Shown: positions 34,401 to 46,289, counted from the first letter of the stretch. The stretch is DNA of 64,000 bases from Maratus speciosus (GCA_963932465.1 OZ010789.1:597771968-597835967); one strand, 5' to 3'. Notes: generated by a model not told the origin, from the sequence alone. A program made the numbers and translations.

Positions 34401-34720
34401 AAAATATATAGCACATTCTTTTAAAATATTAAATGTTCTCGAAGAGAATATTTCATCGTCTAGTGAATTTGAAGTGCTTTCTAATAATATGTGTTTTTAT
34501 CTATTATATTTAAGAAGAAATGGAAAATAACTTTTGTAAAATGCAAATACTCAATCATGGTGTCAAAAATTGTCGACTTATTAATTTTTATACAATCTCA
34601 CACGATGGATTTAAAGCACCTTAGACATTAATAATTTAAGATAGCATATTTGGGCCATTAACTTATAGTGAACATACTAAATGCTAAAGCATAGCTTATT
34701 TCCGCATCGAAAATAAAATT

Positions 34721-34923
34721 TTAACCCTTTCGTGGTCACGCACGCGTATCCGCGGTCGCACTTTGGTACTTGTAAGTGGTCGTGAACGCATATAGGCGGT
34801 CAGACTTTTGTACTTGTAGATGGTCACAAGCGCGTATAGGCGGTCAAAATATTCTACTTCTAGATGGTTATGAACGCGTTTGCGCGTTTGTGCTTCCCCC
34901 CACTTCTCGAGACTGGGAGTTAA
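34721..34923. mobile_element. Possible TTAA-flanked MITE containing a 44-bp minisatellite
   Basis: TTAACCCTTTCGTGG starts at 34721, like the left end of the MITE at 48854 (CCCTTTCCGGGG). TTAA recurs at 34920-34923, giving a 195 bp insert, the same size as the family. Inside, a 44-bp unit (GGTC.TGAACGC.TATAGGCG, then GACTTTTGTACTTGTAGAT) is repeated about 3.5 times from 34735 to 34885, with CpG-rich wording unlike the surroundings. The right end does not pair well with the left, so the MITE call is uncertain; the tandem repeat is not. Confidence 0.5.
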
Positions 34924-35487
34924 AGAAGGCGTTTATCAATCACCCCCTCTTTCCAAGCACACAATAGGCGTTAGGCAGACTATTTGTCAACTGGATTACC
35001 GTATTTTAAGTCGAATGCCTTAGGGGATTTCGTTTTCTGTTAATGCTTAAGAATGGCATTGTATTTCGAACCATATACTAGGCAATTTTATAGAATATCA
35101 TCGTTTACTTATTGTACTTTATTATTTCTGTCCATAAGATTCTAATTCATTACTATAATAATTATTATTTTATATCATTTGCCATATAATATTTATTTAT
35201 TTTGCATGTTCATTATTTATTATGTAATATTTATTTATTTTGCTCTTTTAATGAATATACACGTTCTTTTCTTTCCTTTTTACTTCCAAATGTATGTCAT
35301 TTTTTTCATTTAACTATAATACTAAATAAATAAACTGTTTTTTTTTCTTTACTTACAGCACTTTTGTTGTGTAATAATAATAAAAATCTCAAATATCCAA
35401 TTTAACATTACACTTCAAAAATAATATTTTTATTTATTATTGTTGCGCAAATTTTATTCAAATTCTAGCATAATTTAAAACTAGCAC

Positions 35488-35576
35488 CGTGAAACCTGTC
35501 TATAATGACGCTGAATGGGCCAGAAAAAGCATCGATGTAGATAGGTTTTAAATTTCATTATAGGTAGATTGGTAAA
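35488..35576 (+). mobile_element. Fragment of a pogo/Tigger-type MITE
   Basis: GTGAAACCTGTCTATAATGA, then CGCTGAATGGGCCAGAAAA, is the wording of a pogo-type terminal repeat (compare AGTAAAACCTGT at 46132). The opposite end is missing; the repeat at 35577 begins there. Confidence 0.45.
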
Positions 35577-35654
35577 CGGAAAAAAGGTGACCGGAAAAAA
35601 CGTGACAAGGAAGTGTTAAATATTGAATTTGGAAACAATGAACCTGGAAAAAAA

Positions 35655-35790
35655 ATAAAGCAAATCGGATGTTTCTGTCAAGAGTTATCGCGTTACGTAC
35701 ATACAGACGTAAGTGCATACATACATACATACAGAACCTGCGTGCACATTAATCCTTGGGCTTTGATAGCCAGCGAGCAAAAAGCAGGAT
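35655..35790 (-). repeat. Inverted fragment of the hairpin-ended repeat seen at 13778
   Basis: Reverse-complemented, it reads GGCTATCAAAGCCC, then a (TATG)n tract, then ACGTAACGCGATAACTCTTG and ACAGAAACATCCGATTTGC, the same order as 13784-13905. Only the hairpin end and the first box are present; the tandem core is missing. Confidence 0.75.
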
Positions 35791-35799
35791 AATGAAAAA

Positions 35800-36115
35800 A
35801 TTCCTCTAAAGAAAATGCCTCCTCTCTTCGTCTTTATTTTGTTCCCTTTACAGGCTGTGTATGCAATTTTTTCCCTCCCCCTCAGCCTTATAAAACATCT
35901 TTACTCATATATAAACTATCAATAGCGAATTGAAAGAATCAATAAATTGTATTTCCTTAATACCCCCCCCCCCCCTCCGTGGATAGCACTAACTTGTCTT
36001 TTGTAGAAGTCATAATAAACTTCTCTTAATGGAATGTTAAAATTGTATTTTCTTGGACCAAATCTTAGAGTTGTCAAACTCACCCATTAACTCTGCCCCC
36101 CCCCCCCTACGCTGT
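35800..36115 (+). repeat. Dispersed repeat family B fragment with C tracts
   Basis: ATATATAAACTATCAATAGC and GAATTGAAAGAATC (35909-35942) resemble TATACATAAGCTATCAAAGT and GCGTTGAAAGAACAG (43067-43105). C tracts lie at 35964-35976 and 36099-36110. The match is partial. Confidence 0.4.
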
Positions 36116-36319
36116 AAGAAACTGACAGTGGAAAAACTTTACTTTAGTTTTTAGCATTTATTTATCGACAAGTTCAATATTTAACACTTCCTTGTCACGT
36201 TTTTTCCGGTCACCTTTTTTTCCTTGTCACGTTTTTTCCGGTCTCGTTTTTTTCCTTATCCCGTTTTTTCCGCTCTTGTTTTTTCTGTCACGTTTTTTCC
36301 GGTCACCTTTTTTCATAGA

Positions 36320-38460
36320 TTCAATATTATTCCTAAGGGAGAATTTTTTAAAGATAGCGTGCTTGCATTTCAGTATTTTTAAACGATTTTCTTTGATTTG
36401 AGTAGCTGAGGTCGATCTGTACAAAGGACTTTTTTACTCCTTCTATTTTATTTGCAAGGTGTTTTAATGGGGATACTTTTACTTTCGAAATCGGTTCCGA
36501 AAGTAAATGTATCCTAAATAAATTAAAAAAAAAACTTTAAACAAAATCGAAAAAGAAAAAAACGGTCTTTCTATAGATCGATCTTAGGTAGCCAATGCAA
36601 AAGATTCGTTTAAAAAAATGGAAATAAAAACGAGGTATCTTAAAAAAATTCTTCCACCAAATAAACATTAGCGAGCGGGTGCTTTCGCGTGAGTGAAGTA
36701 GCCTATTAATTGTTGGAAGTAGATCAAAAACTCCACGCAATTAAACATCATAGACGGCTTTATTAAGTGCAATTGCTCGCAGTAATCTGCAATGCTTTTT
36801 TAATATTTTAGAGCAAAAGTAAAGTAATTTTATTTTTCAATTTGAAACTTTTCCTTTATCATATGAGACAAAGTTAATGATAATTCTACCGTGAAAGCTG
36901 TATTTCAAAATCTCTACAAACGTATCATATTTTTTTTTTTCCTGTTCTTATCTCGATTTTCCTTTTGTTTATATGGCAGTTTACATACAAAGAGATTTGC
37001 CATGAAAGAATTATTTCAATCAATAAAATGATATTTACACAGTACTTCTCAGGTTGGGAGATATAACCTATCATCTCACCAATATGATTAAGCAAAGTAA
37101 ACAATAATAATCATTTTAAGATAGGTAATGCATTCATATGCATTAAAGACAGATAATCTTAACAAAAGTTACTCTTCCTTGTTTTTACTTGCATTAAAAA
37201 ATAAATAAAGGTGTGTTTTTACACATATTTATATGTGTGGTTTTCATTATATTCGACCTACTTATATTTTTGAATAACTGGATACTTGATTTCTTTTGAA
37301 AGTTGAGGGGGGGGGGGGGGGGGAGAATCCAAAAACCATTCTTATGTTTATATCACTGGCTGTGTCCGCTTGGGAAATTAAAAACATTGTGTATTATTTG
37401 TGCTTTCTTTATATAACGAGTCCCAATATAGCGACTCTTACATTAAAACTGCCATATTAAAAAGCCCTAAATCTTATTTATTCTCACAGTTGTGTTTCAC
37501 AGAGAAGAACCAGAGGTGTAGCCAGAAAAATGCTTATGAGCCTACACTTCCCTGAACGATATCTACAATTATCATTATTTTTTACCTAATCATTCTACTA
37601 AATACAACAGAGTTGACCAAATATTCCAGTGTAATTAATTTCAATGATACTTTAAAAGTTTCTATGAGTTTTCTTTGAAGTAAGGTTTGAAAGAGAGTAA
37701 ATATCTCCCATTGTTATCTAATCCAAACTCTTGCAACCCATGAATGACATCGAAATACTACCTGTAAGTGACGCTTTGAGCTTTGAGAAAACTATGATTG
37801 ACAGCCCCACCCCTTCCCTTGTAAAGATGATTTCTAAAGAAAACAGTTCACGGGAACAGTAAAATTCCAAATAGTGGTAGCTTGCTACATATTTTTTTCA
37901 TTGTCGCTTATTTAATAAAAGGATTATGAAATGTTTATGTTTTAAACTAGTTCTTTTAAAATTAGTATTAATCAATAATTATTAAATCATGAATATTGCA
38001 CAATGTAACATAAAAGATTGTTGATATAAAAATAAAGTAGGGCATCATAAAAAAAAAAATCTTTTCTGACATCACAGCAGAAATCTTAGAATAACTCCCC
38101 CCCCCCCTCCCCAACGGAAAATAAAAACTGATAGCCGAAGAGTTATATTTATTGTAGCCTAAGAATTATTATTAAACTTATGGTTATTTTTAATAATAAA
38201 AACTTTGTTGCACATTTTCTGTATGTTATCAAATTCTGCCCCATTCCGCAAGCGTGTTTATAGAAGAATTTAGTAATTTAGTTATTCTACCTAAATACTT
38301 TTAAATAATCACTTTCAATGGTCTACTTTAAAAAAAATCAAATTCGTGATATTTGATATGCGCATGTTACCTCCGATATTGTAAAATCAAGAAAATTTTT
38401 CTCCGATTAAGTCACACACTAATGACAATTTGTAATTCTAAATTATGAGGAATTTATTTA
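36320..38460. other. AT-rich region with G and C tracts, no genes
   Basis: A G run lies at about 37306-37323 and a C run at about 38098-38107. The box TATATAACGAGTCCC...AGCGACTCTTAC at 37412-37442 is a short imperfect inverted repeat of the pogo-MITE kind, without ends. No coding region is supported. Confidence 0.45.
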
Positions 38461-38840
38461 TTTTACATTTTCCAACATAGTTGAAAAGGGTTTATGACTT
38501 CAGTTTGTCTGTCAGTGCTCTATCTTGCGCAAATATAATTCGATTTCCCTGAAATTTTGTGTGTTATTGACATTTACTATCGCACGATCACCATTGAAAA
38601 TGAAATATGTAGCATGTACAGTTCCCTTACAGGGGCATTCAAAAGTATGCCGTTAAATTACGACCAATGGGAAAAAATCGTTTCAAGTGTAGCACTAAAA
38701 CATGCTTTCTGTAGAATATGAAATGCAAAGAATTTATTATTCATTTCCAGAGTCGCAGAAAAGAATTCCGTTACATAATGATCTACGCGGGAAAATCGTT
38801 TGCAGTATATTTTAAAGTAGATACTCTATTTCAAATGAAT
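38461..38840 (+). repeat. Dispersed repeat family A, copy 3 (head only)
   Basis: It carries GTTTATGACTTCAGTTTGTC, the CTGTCAGTGCTCTA box, GAAAATGAAATATGTAGCAT, and two sub-repeats of the type TTACAGGGGCATTCAAAAG...CCGTTAAATTACGACCAATG (38627-38670 and 38747-38790). The tail seen in the copies at 4957 and 43757 is missing. Confidence 0.62.
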
Positions 38841-39109
38841 TTAGGTAAAAAGGTCAACGGTGAAAAGGTCTCAGCAAAAAAAAAATCAGTGGTAAAAATA
38901 ATAATTATTATATATACTTAGATGAACCTAAAATTCAGATCTATTAGTTATTAAAGTTACATATATTTTCAGTTATAGAAAACTAATTCTAAGCTTCAAC
39001 TAAAGCCCGTGGTAAGTCCGCATATCTATTATTGATATCAAAAAAGTATATTATACATAGCGTTACACTTAAAGGACACTAACAAATAGGTGCTGTGTAT
39101 TGAAAAAAT

Positions 39110-39440
39110 ATATTCTGCTGGAGACGCCGGCTGTTCATTAGTAAGCCCCTAGAAAGGGCGGGGTGGTAAACAGAAAATACAATCTATAGATTCTCTCAAT
39201 TTAGTACATGGATAGCTTATGTATAAGGCTATTAACTTTTATATATTTATGGGAAATTTGACCAAAGACAGCCTTTTGGTGAAGAGAAAGGGGGAGGACA
39301 TGGAATTAAAAGAAACAAATTTTTACATACATTTAAAGGGGTCAAAACATAAACAAAAGTACTTTTTTCAAAAGTGAAGGTTTTTCATTATCTTGATTTT
39401 TATAATGTAAGAGGGGAGCAGAGTTAAGAGCGGGGTGTAC
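39110..39440 (-). repeat. Dispersed repeat family B, inverted copy
   Basis: Reverse-complemented, it matches 42855-43110 over its length: AACTCTGCTCCCCTCTTACA, then AAATCAAGATAATGAAA, ACCCCTTTAAATGTATGTAA, CTTTGGTCAAA, CCCATAAATATATAAAA and TATACATAAGCTATC. It is non-coding, with G-rich and A-rich blocks. It is followed by (GT)n at about 39440-39460. Confidence 0.72.
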
Positions 39441-39604
39441 GTGTGTGTGTGTGTGTGTGTATGGAGGGGGGTAACAATAAGTGGGAGTCAAAATTTTGAA
39501 GTTTCAACAAAGAAAACGAAATTTAAGGAATGCACAGCAGAAATGAAAATATTTTCTCGAAAATAATTTAAATAATACTTAGGATCTAAATTTATTGAGT
39601 ATGG

Positions 39605-39760
39605 CGAAGAGTCCTGCATCGGGTCGGGAAACCTTTCTTTTTTTGTCGGGGGTTGGATTAACTTCTACAATTTTGCTGCAAATCGGGTTGATATCCATTG
39701 TTTCGGGTTAGGTTTTGTCTCTTGCGGGTCCGGTTCGGCGTGACCCGATTTTTCAAAGAA
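39605..39760. repeat. GC-rich degenerate CGGGT-type repeat patch
   Basis: TCGGGTCGGGAAA, GTCGGGGGTTGG, AATCGGGTTG, TTTCGGGTTAGG and GCGGGTCCGGTTCGG occur within 150 bp in an otherwise AT-rich region. This suggests a decayed CGGGTT-type simple repeat. No element boundary is seen. Confidence 0.5.
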
Positions 39761-39764
39761 TTTC

Positions 39765-42024
39765 TAAAATATTTTTTCTGTTGAAAAATCTACATACAAT
39801 AACAGTTTTTAAAGAAATGGAAAAATTGAATACACAAGGAAAATTGTAAAATCTAAATAATTTAGAAACTAGTTTTATTAAGCTTGTCTTAATACAATTT
39901 AACAGACATATTACAAAAATGGGATCTGTAGGTCGAAGGGAAAATTTATGATAGTCATAGACCGTTTATTCAGAGCTATATTTCAATTTACATTTGTGAA
40001 TATACGATCTTCAGCTGTGTATCGACCTATCTTTAACTACATTGTCAAAGGACTATTTCATCTTATTCCTCTATCTAAGATAAGCAAACGATATTACGTC
40101 GTTCAGGCCATTAAATAAAACTGTCATACAAAATTTCCCACAATTGGACTATTATCGTTCTTCCTCTTAATCATTTGATTTTCCTCTAATTTTTTACGCG
40201 CACGCAAAAAAAAAAAACAAAAACAAAAACAAAGAACTGGAAAGTAAAAACTTTTTTTTACTTCACCATTTGAAAAATTAAGAAAGGTATAATGAAAGTA
40301 ATGTTTTATTAAATTTTGAACTCGAGTGTGAAAACCAAATTTCAAAATAAGACAGTTTTCTTTATAGATATTAAAATTATTTTAATTTCAGCAATCCACC
40401 CTTTACTAAAAAATATTTTAAATATTCACAAAAGTGCCCTTTTTCAACCGTCCTTTTTTAGTGCACTGTTCTTCGGTTGTCTTGGAATTCCTCTGTTAAT
40501 GATCAGTAAACACTACGCGCATTATTATTACTATTAATTTTTATGGGAAACAGACTGCAGTGCACATTAGCAATGTGTATCAATTATTGCGGTTGGAATA
40601 ATATACTACTATAAAAAATAGTACTACAAGCAGATATCGATCTAGACCGTAATTCGAGTTTATTCGAATTATTTTATACATCCATGTAAACCAACAATAA
40701 AGGCCACACTCACTATTTCCAATAGTGAACAGGCCTCCATATCATATATCGATTTCATGGCAATGCAAGTAATATTTAGAAAGGTCAGATGGAAAAGTAG
40801 TACTAGACTTTTTCCGCGATGGCACACCAAGCTCACAATTAGCCTAAAATATTCAAGTGTAACTATATATTGTTTAAAAAGATACCAATGAACAGTACAA
40901 GTATAGAATTATTCAAAAATATCAATAGAATGGATGCAATTAAAGCAGTAGATATGATTAAGTGTAAGTATATGTCTTTAAAGACAGGGAAGAATCATTA
41001 TCTAAAAGATTCTTACAATAATGCAAATGAAAGCATTATCTTTTTAAATTTATTGTTATTATTATTATTATTACTTTACTTTGTACAATCATGTTTGTTA
41101 AATGACAAATTAAATCATGGCAATCTATTTTTTTATAAATATATCTCATATAGACTAATACTATATGATCAGAATTAATGCTAATACTACATGATAAGTA
41201 TGATTAAAACAATCATAATGAAATGAATGTATTGAAACTGGAAAAAAAAAGAAGTTAAACTAGATTTTGATGATTGAACTTTTCATTTCGTTACCATGAG
41301 AATTAAACTAAGAAAACATTTATTTTAATGCATTAAACTACACTAATACTGTATAATGCACATTTATTTTAACGTATTTAAATATCCATTTTTAATTATA
41401 GATTACTTAGAGATCACAAATATATTTTACAATTAATGTTGATTTCTTTCCTGCCCATGCTGACTGATAATTGTTACATCATATAAATCCAACTTATTGC
41501 AATTGCTTCAAGGTCTATGACACTAAATTTGGGGTGCTCTGGGCGAATGCCCCGTGCATAATCTTCAAAATTGATTTTTTTTTGTGACACATTCCTGAAT
41601 TCAGTTTTGTTCATAAACACATGGAATTGGCAGGTACTCTTATTCAGAAACTATAAAGTCGAACAATTTTTTTTCAATTTTCGATAAACATAGGAAGGAA
41701 GTCTTTTAGAAAATGCTGTTAAAGTTGGCGTTTTGAAAAACAAATTCTGCACACGGAAGCCCGATAAAGGTTACAATGGGAAAACGCTTGTATTTCTCAT
41801 GTAATTTATTTGTCGAAAAGTGAAAAAAAGAAAAAGTGAAAGAAAAAAAAAACATTTGCTCTCAAATCATTTACATAGTCATACCTGCATTTGTCAAGCT
41901 TTTACACTTATATATTAATTCGTTAATGTGTCAAAGTTTTTATTGTTAAACGAGCAATTTTTTTTCATCTAAATAATATTTACAAAAGTTAGCGGTAGGG
42001 CAGGCGGAAGAGCATTAATTAACC
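39765..42024. other. AT-rich region without recognisable genes
   Basis: (ATT)n lies at about 41055-41072. The 102-codon frame at 40870-41178 crosses it, which explains its leucine run. Nothing else is supported. Confidence 0.45.
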
Positions 42025-42032
42025 ACCATATA

Positions 42033-42683
42033 CAGGGCAGGGTCCGACTTAGGCTATGGGGGGAAAGGTAAGAATCATTCTGCCCCCCCCCTCTATCTAT
42101 CTATCTATAGATTTTTTTGTGAATAATGTGGAAGTAGCTAGTAATAAACTTCATACTATTGTATTATATGCATAAGTTTTATATCCGGTACTGCTTACAT
42201 CTGTATACAGAGTGTCACAAAAAGATAATCAAAACTTTAAGAAAAAAAATACTTGTAGGAAAATAGTAGAAAAAAAATGATAGATTGTTTGATACGAGTA
42301 TTTCTTTGCAAACATTTACTTTGCTTATCTACGTACGTTATAAGATGTCTAAAAGAAAACGTCCCAAATTGGTTATAAGTATTGGTTTTACTTGCCACGT
42401 TATTCTTTTGAAAACTATAGAATACTAAATTGTCATAATAAAATATTAATCATTAGTTTTCTAATGATATTTGCGTAGGTGGAGAGGTTACTGAAAGCGG
42501 AGGGGGGAAGGGGACCGCACTTCCTTCTTAAAAGTTCGAAAATGTATGAATTTTGGTCACTTTTATTTAATTTTAAACATTTGACACCATTTAAATAAAA
42601 ATCCTGACTACTCTCATGGGAGTCCCCTAAAAAGGGGGACCCGGGGAAGCTTCCCCGCATGCACCTACATAAGTCGGGCCCTG
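42033..42683. mobile_element. hAT-like non-autonomous element, 651 bp
   Basis: The left end CAGGGCAGGGTCCGACTTAG pairs with the right end, which reverse-complemented is CAGGGCCCGACTTATG. Flanks ACCATATA (42025-42032) and ACAATATA (42684-42691) match at 7 of 8 bases, as expected for an 8-bp hAT target duplication. Inside are a C tract, (TCTA)n at about 42096-42108, and at 42207 a stray CAGAGTGTCACAAAAAG resembling a mariner end. No transposase is present. Confidence 0.75.
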
Positions 42684-42839
42684 ACAATATATGTGTAATA
42701 TACATATATATATATATGTATTTAATGGACCACCATAACCAATAATTTTATATATTAAACTTTATTTTCAAAGATCTTTGTAAAACATTTTTATTTATGC
42801 AATGTATTGCCTAAATTGTGTTTCCTTGCGCTAAATACT

Positions 42840-43110
42840 GAATTTTTTACTCATACTTTGTTACCCCCCGACCCCTTTAACTCTGCCCTCTCCTACATTG
42901 TAAAGATCAAGATGATAAAATTTCCGTTTGTTAGTCAACATGTTTATTTCAACCCCTTTAAAATATCTGTATGTAAAGTTTTTTTATGTTCCCCCACTCT
43001 CTTCCTTCTCACCCCAAAGACTATCCTTGGTCAAAGATTCCATAAATATATAAAACTCGCTGTTCTTATACATAAGCTATCAAAGTAGCGCGTTGAAAGA
43101 ACAGATACAC
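42840..43110 (+). repeat. Dispersed repeat family B, direct copy
   Basis: This is the forward partner of the copy at 39110-39440. It contains CCCTTTAACTCTGCCCTCTC, AAGATCAAGATGATAAAA, CAACCCCTTTAAAATATCTG, CCTTGGTCAAAGATTCC and ATACATAAGCTATCAAAGTA. Confidence 0.72.
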
Positions 43111-43149
43111 CTGCTTTACTTGAAACGCAGAAAAAAAAATACATAAGTA

Positions 43150-44680
43150 TTACTGACTATGGAAGTTGCTTAGAGAATAGTTTTAATTGTGTGATGCATT
43201 TTCTCACTGAACTATATTTGTATGCCAATAGAAGTTTGTGGAACATAAAAAAATTTATACAGGGATACGCAAACCAACAAGATACATGGCCGTTTGGGTG
43301 CGTAATTGATTATTTTTTTTTAATTATTATAGAAGGTAATTGATAAAACTGGATTTCTAAATGTGTTATATGTTTACCATACTGTTTACTCACATATCTT
43401 CCTGCCACATATCTTGCGCCTTATTTACCGGTAAAATTTCAGTACAGTTTTATAGATAGATAAATGTGTTGGAAAGTATTTCACAATCTATTCTTGAAAT
43501 CTATTCTCACAATCTATTCTTCGTTCTTATTTTTATGAGCTTTTATTTTTTATGCTGGAGAAAGTTTTCAAAGTTTCCATACATACAAATACGCAGAGAT
43601 AATAATTACTACTATTTGTTTATTAATATTATTTGTTTAAAAATTAAATGAAAAAAATAAAAATATCTTGAGAAGGAAAATTAAAACTGGTTTCATCCAA
43701 ATCCTAAAACTTAAAAAAAGGATAAATCTTAAAAAGTGATAAAAAGTGTCATTTGATTTTTTTTTTAACTCTTTCCAGTATAGTTGAAAAGCGTTTATAA
43801 ATTCGGTTTGTCTGTCTTTCCTTCTGTCCGTGCTCTAATTCACATAAATTTAGTCCAATTGCCATAAAATTGATATATGTTATTTTTGTTTAATTTGGCA
43901 TGTTCATTATTGAAAATGAAATGTGTAGCATGTAAGATTCGTTTACAGGGACACGCAAAAGAATGCCGTCACATTACGGTGAATTAGAAAAATCGTGTAT
44001 GGTGTAGTTTAATGATATTACACTATTTTAAACATATTGGAATTTTTATATTTCACTAAGGAGTTGTACACTACAAGGCGATTACTGTAGAATATGATGT
44101 GCATAGAATTTATATTTCATTTTCAGGGACACACAAAAAAATTTGGCCTATGACCAATAATTGCTATAAGTTCGTTATCAGTTGCGGTATACGTTTTTAA
44201 ATTTGACTGTTGTTATTATTATTTTTTTTTTATATTATGTGGTGTTTATAAATTCAATAGGTCATATACTGGGAATCACTATCGCAAGTACAATTCCGTT
44301 TATTGACAGAAATTGCTGAATGGGAATTTTCCTGCGGAACTAAATTTTTGCATACATACATACAAAGTTATAGAGCATATACAGGGCTGCACAAAAAATA
44401 GATATTTTTCCAACTAACTGACAGCAATTGCAGAAATTGGGTTTTCAAATGCGTTATGTGTTTTCTAATTTATTTATTTAGACACCACCTTTCTCCGTAA
44501 TAAGCTGTAAAGTTTTGTTTCAATATTCTGAATGTATTGGAAAGTGTTTCATAATTTATGCTAGACACATGATTTTTAGCTCATGTTTCTTTTTACAAAT
44601 ATTCTTTTTCAATTTCTCCAAAGAATTTTTGAAAAAATACGGAGTCTTACTGTACTAAATATAAGAAAAAATACATGAAT
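43150..44680 (+). repeat. Dispersed repeat family A, copy 4 (compound, two tails)
   Basis: A tail block at 43150-43530 (matching 11190-11690) precedes a head at 43757 (TTTAACTCTTTCCAGTATAG, the CTGTCCGTGCTCTA box, GAAAATGAAATGTGTAGCAT). Sub-repeats with TTACAGGGACACGCAAAAG and CAGGGACACACAAAAAAATT follow, then a second tail at 44390-44660 (TGCACAAAAAATAG, CAAATGCGTTATGTGTTTTC, GTATTGGAAAGTGTTTCATA). The order shows that units of this family are joined in tandem. Confidence 0.62.
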
Positions 44681-44689
44681 GCATTTCGA

Positions 44690-45245
44690 AATTATTAAAA
44701 ATAGTGCTTAGTTTCCATCTGGTCTAAGAATGTTCAACTTGTGTCCCGCGGAGTTGCGAACTTATTGTTGTAAAGTTTAAATCCTTTTTATCTCTTTATG
44801 GCCGATGGACGCTGGAAGTTTTATGGGAGATAAAGTGAGGGGGGGGGGGGAGAGGGAGGTATTACTCTTCACAGATATTTGAAATGGATTGTATTTTTCT
44901 CATTTTCAATAGGAGAATATATTAGGTACCTAAAATAATTCCTGTTATTGGAAAATTTTAAATGTAATTATTTTTCCTAGGTGGTGAGAAGGAGAAAAAT
45001 GACACCCGAAAAAAAAGGGCACTTTTATTACAATGGAACTTACAAAAAGCACATTTATTTTGTATATTACTATGCAGACTCTCCATTGACCTATTTATAC
45101 ATAGTAATACCTGTACTAAGCGGAATCTTGCCTTAAAAAAATCCAAAGTTCTTTGGAAAATTTCTAATTCAAAATTATTATATTGCCCCTTATCATTTCG
45201 TTTTAAAGGGCTTCATTGTTAAAATTAAAACTTGCATTTAATCAG
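44690..45245. other. AT-rich spacer with a G tract
   Basis: A G run lies at about 44839-44850. The 62-codon minus-strand frame at 44958-45146 has no recognisable motif. Nothing else is seen. Confidence 0.45.
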
Positions 45246-45250
45246 TAATA

Positions 45251-46068
45251 CAGTCGTTCCCGTTTAAACGATTATTTTTGGTTCCAGAAATAATATTCGA
45301 TTAAGCGGGGTTTTTGATTAAACGGGGAATCATAACTGTAATATGCGTAATAAAAAGGGAAAATACCCATCTACGGTATGTTTAATTAACAAAATAATAA
45401 ATCGTTAATAGAATAACATAAACTAAAATAAATACGAATGCTAATATAAAGTAAATACTTATTAATTTAACGTCTGTATATTCATTTATATGGTTTACAT
45501 CACACTTAATGCAGCTCGTTTAAGTTTGGTCAAAACTTTGCTACTTCTAATTTATGTTACTTATACTGCCTTTAAAAAATCGTTTAAAGTTGTTTGTTTA
45601 AGTGAAATTTTAAAGGAGTAAATATAGAGTTATTTTTCGAATGAGTGCAATATATCACAACGACCATCTCGAGTCTCGAAGTGACGACGCATTGCCATTA
45701 AAGCCTGATTAACAGCAAGAAGCGATGGTGGTGAGATCAAGGTGGGGAAATCATTTGACCTGTCCATTATATACCTGCCGACCAAAATCATTGCAGGAAG
45801 AACTGAAAATTTGTTTTCAGCGTAAAGGAACCGGAAATGACAAAAGGTGGAAGGAAATTCTAGCTGAAACGGGCTTTCTGCGCCTATTTTCAAACATCGG
45901 TCACACAGTTCTTATTCGATTAAGCGGGGAGGTTCGTAAAAGTTATTTGGTTTAAGCGGGGGAAAATAACATAGAACCAATAGGAATAAATTCGGTTCCG
46001 GAGAATTCTATTCGAATAAGCGGGGTATTCGATTATCCGTGACCCGATTAAGTGGGGAGGATGCACAA
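45251..46068. mobile_element. pogo/Tigger-type element, internally deleted
   Basis: The left end CAGTCGTTCCCGTTTAAACG follows TA. Its subterminal repeats (CGATTAAGCGGGGTTTTTG, GATTAAACGGGGAATC) recur inverted or in tandem at the right end (TTCGATTAAGCGGGGAGG, CGAATAAGCGGGGTATTCG, CCGATTAAGTGGGGAGG). This wording (ATTAAGCGGGG) is typical of Tigger-like terminal repeats. The right boundary is placed at about 46068 from ATGCACAAG before TA. About 260 bp of coding remnant lies between on the minus strand. Confidence 0.7.
45630..45893 (-). pseudogene. Tigger-like transposase C-terminal remnant
   Basis: The minus-strand frame of 87 codons contains KIGAESPFQLEFPSTFCHF at its start and, after YIMDRSNDFPTLISPPS, an amphipathic segment LLAVNQALMAMRRHFE followed by CDILHSFEK and a stop. 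A short Leu/Ala-rich helix (xxEALxALxxLxxFLE) followed by an acidic LxxLE-type end is the usual C-terminus of Tigger and Jerky-like proteins. The CENP-B DNA-binding domain and the DDE catalytic core are missing. Because the frame lies within Tigger-type ends and points along the element, I take it as its remnant. No catalytic residue can be seen and it cannot be functional. The plus-strand frame at 45725-45955 is a shadow. Confidence 0.45.
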
Positions 46069-46131
46069 GTATTACACCTATAATTCGTTAATGATGCAAT
46101 ACTATGATCACTAATTAATTACAGTAAAACC

Positions 46132-46285
46132 TGTAAAAATGAAATCCATGTATAACATAACCCTCCCTTAAACGGAGAATTTTATATTCCCAAATACAAA
46201 ATATTACACAATTACACCTAGTAAAACCTGTCTAAAACAGAATTTGTTTTCGTACCTAGTGATCTCGTATTAACCGGTTTTATTG
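46132..46285. mobile_element. Small pogo-type MITE, 154 bp
   Basis: The ends CAGTAAAACCTGTAAAAATG and, inverted, CAATAAAACCGGTTAATACG are flanked by TA (46130-46131, 46286-46287). An internal second start (AGTAAAACCTGTCTAAAACA at 46217) suggests that two copies are joined. Confidence 0.6.
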
Positions 46286-46289
46286 TAAT

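Larger units (their letters stand above)
35577..36315. repeat. Inverted copies of a CACGTTTTTTCCGGTC minisatellite around older repeats
   Basis: GGTGACCGGAAAAAACGTG and ACAAGGAAGTGTTAAATATT (35586-35625) return inverted at 36174-36213. To the right, a 20-27 bp unit CACGTTTTTTCCGGTC plus a T-rich spacer is repeated about five times up to 36315. The Lys/Arg-rich and Phe-rich frames here are its translation and are not genes. Confidence 0.75.

Noticed and set aside
36192..36424. Frames rich in FF..S..F or KK.RK
   Set aside because: They are translations of the CACGTTTTTTCCGGTC minisatellite on either strand.
40870..41178. 102-codon frame with a leucine run
   Set aside because: The run is encoded by an (ATT)n/(TTA)n microsatellite and the rest matches nothing.
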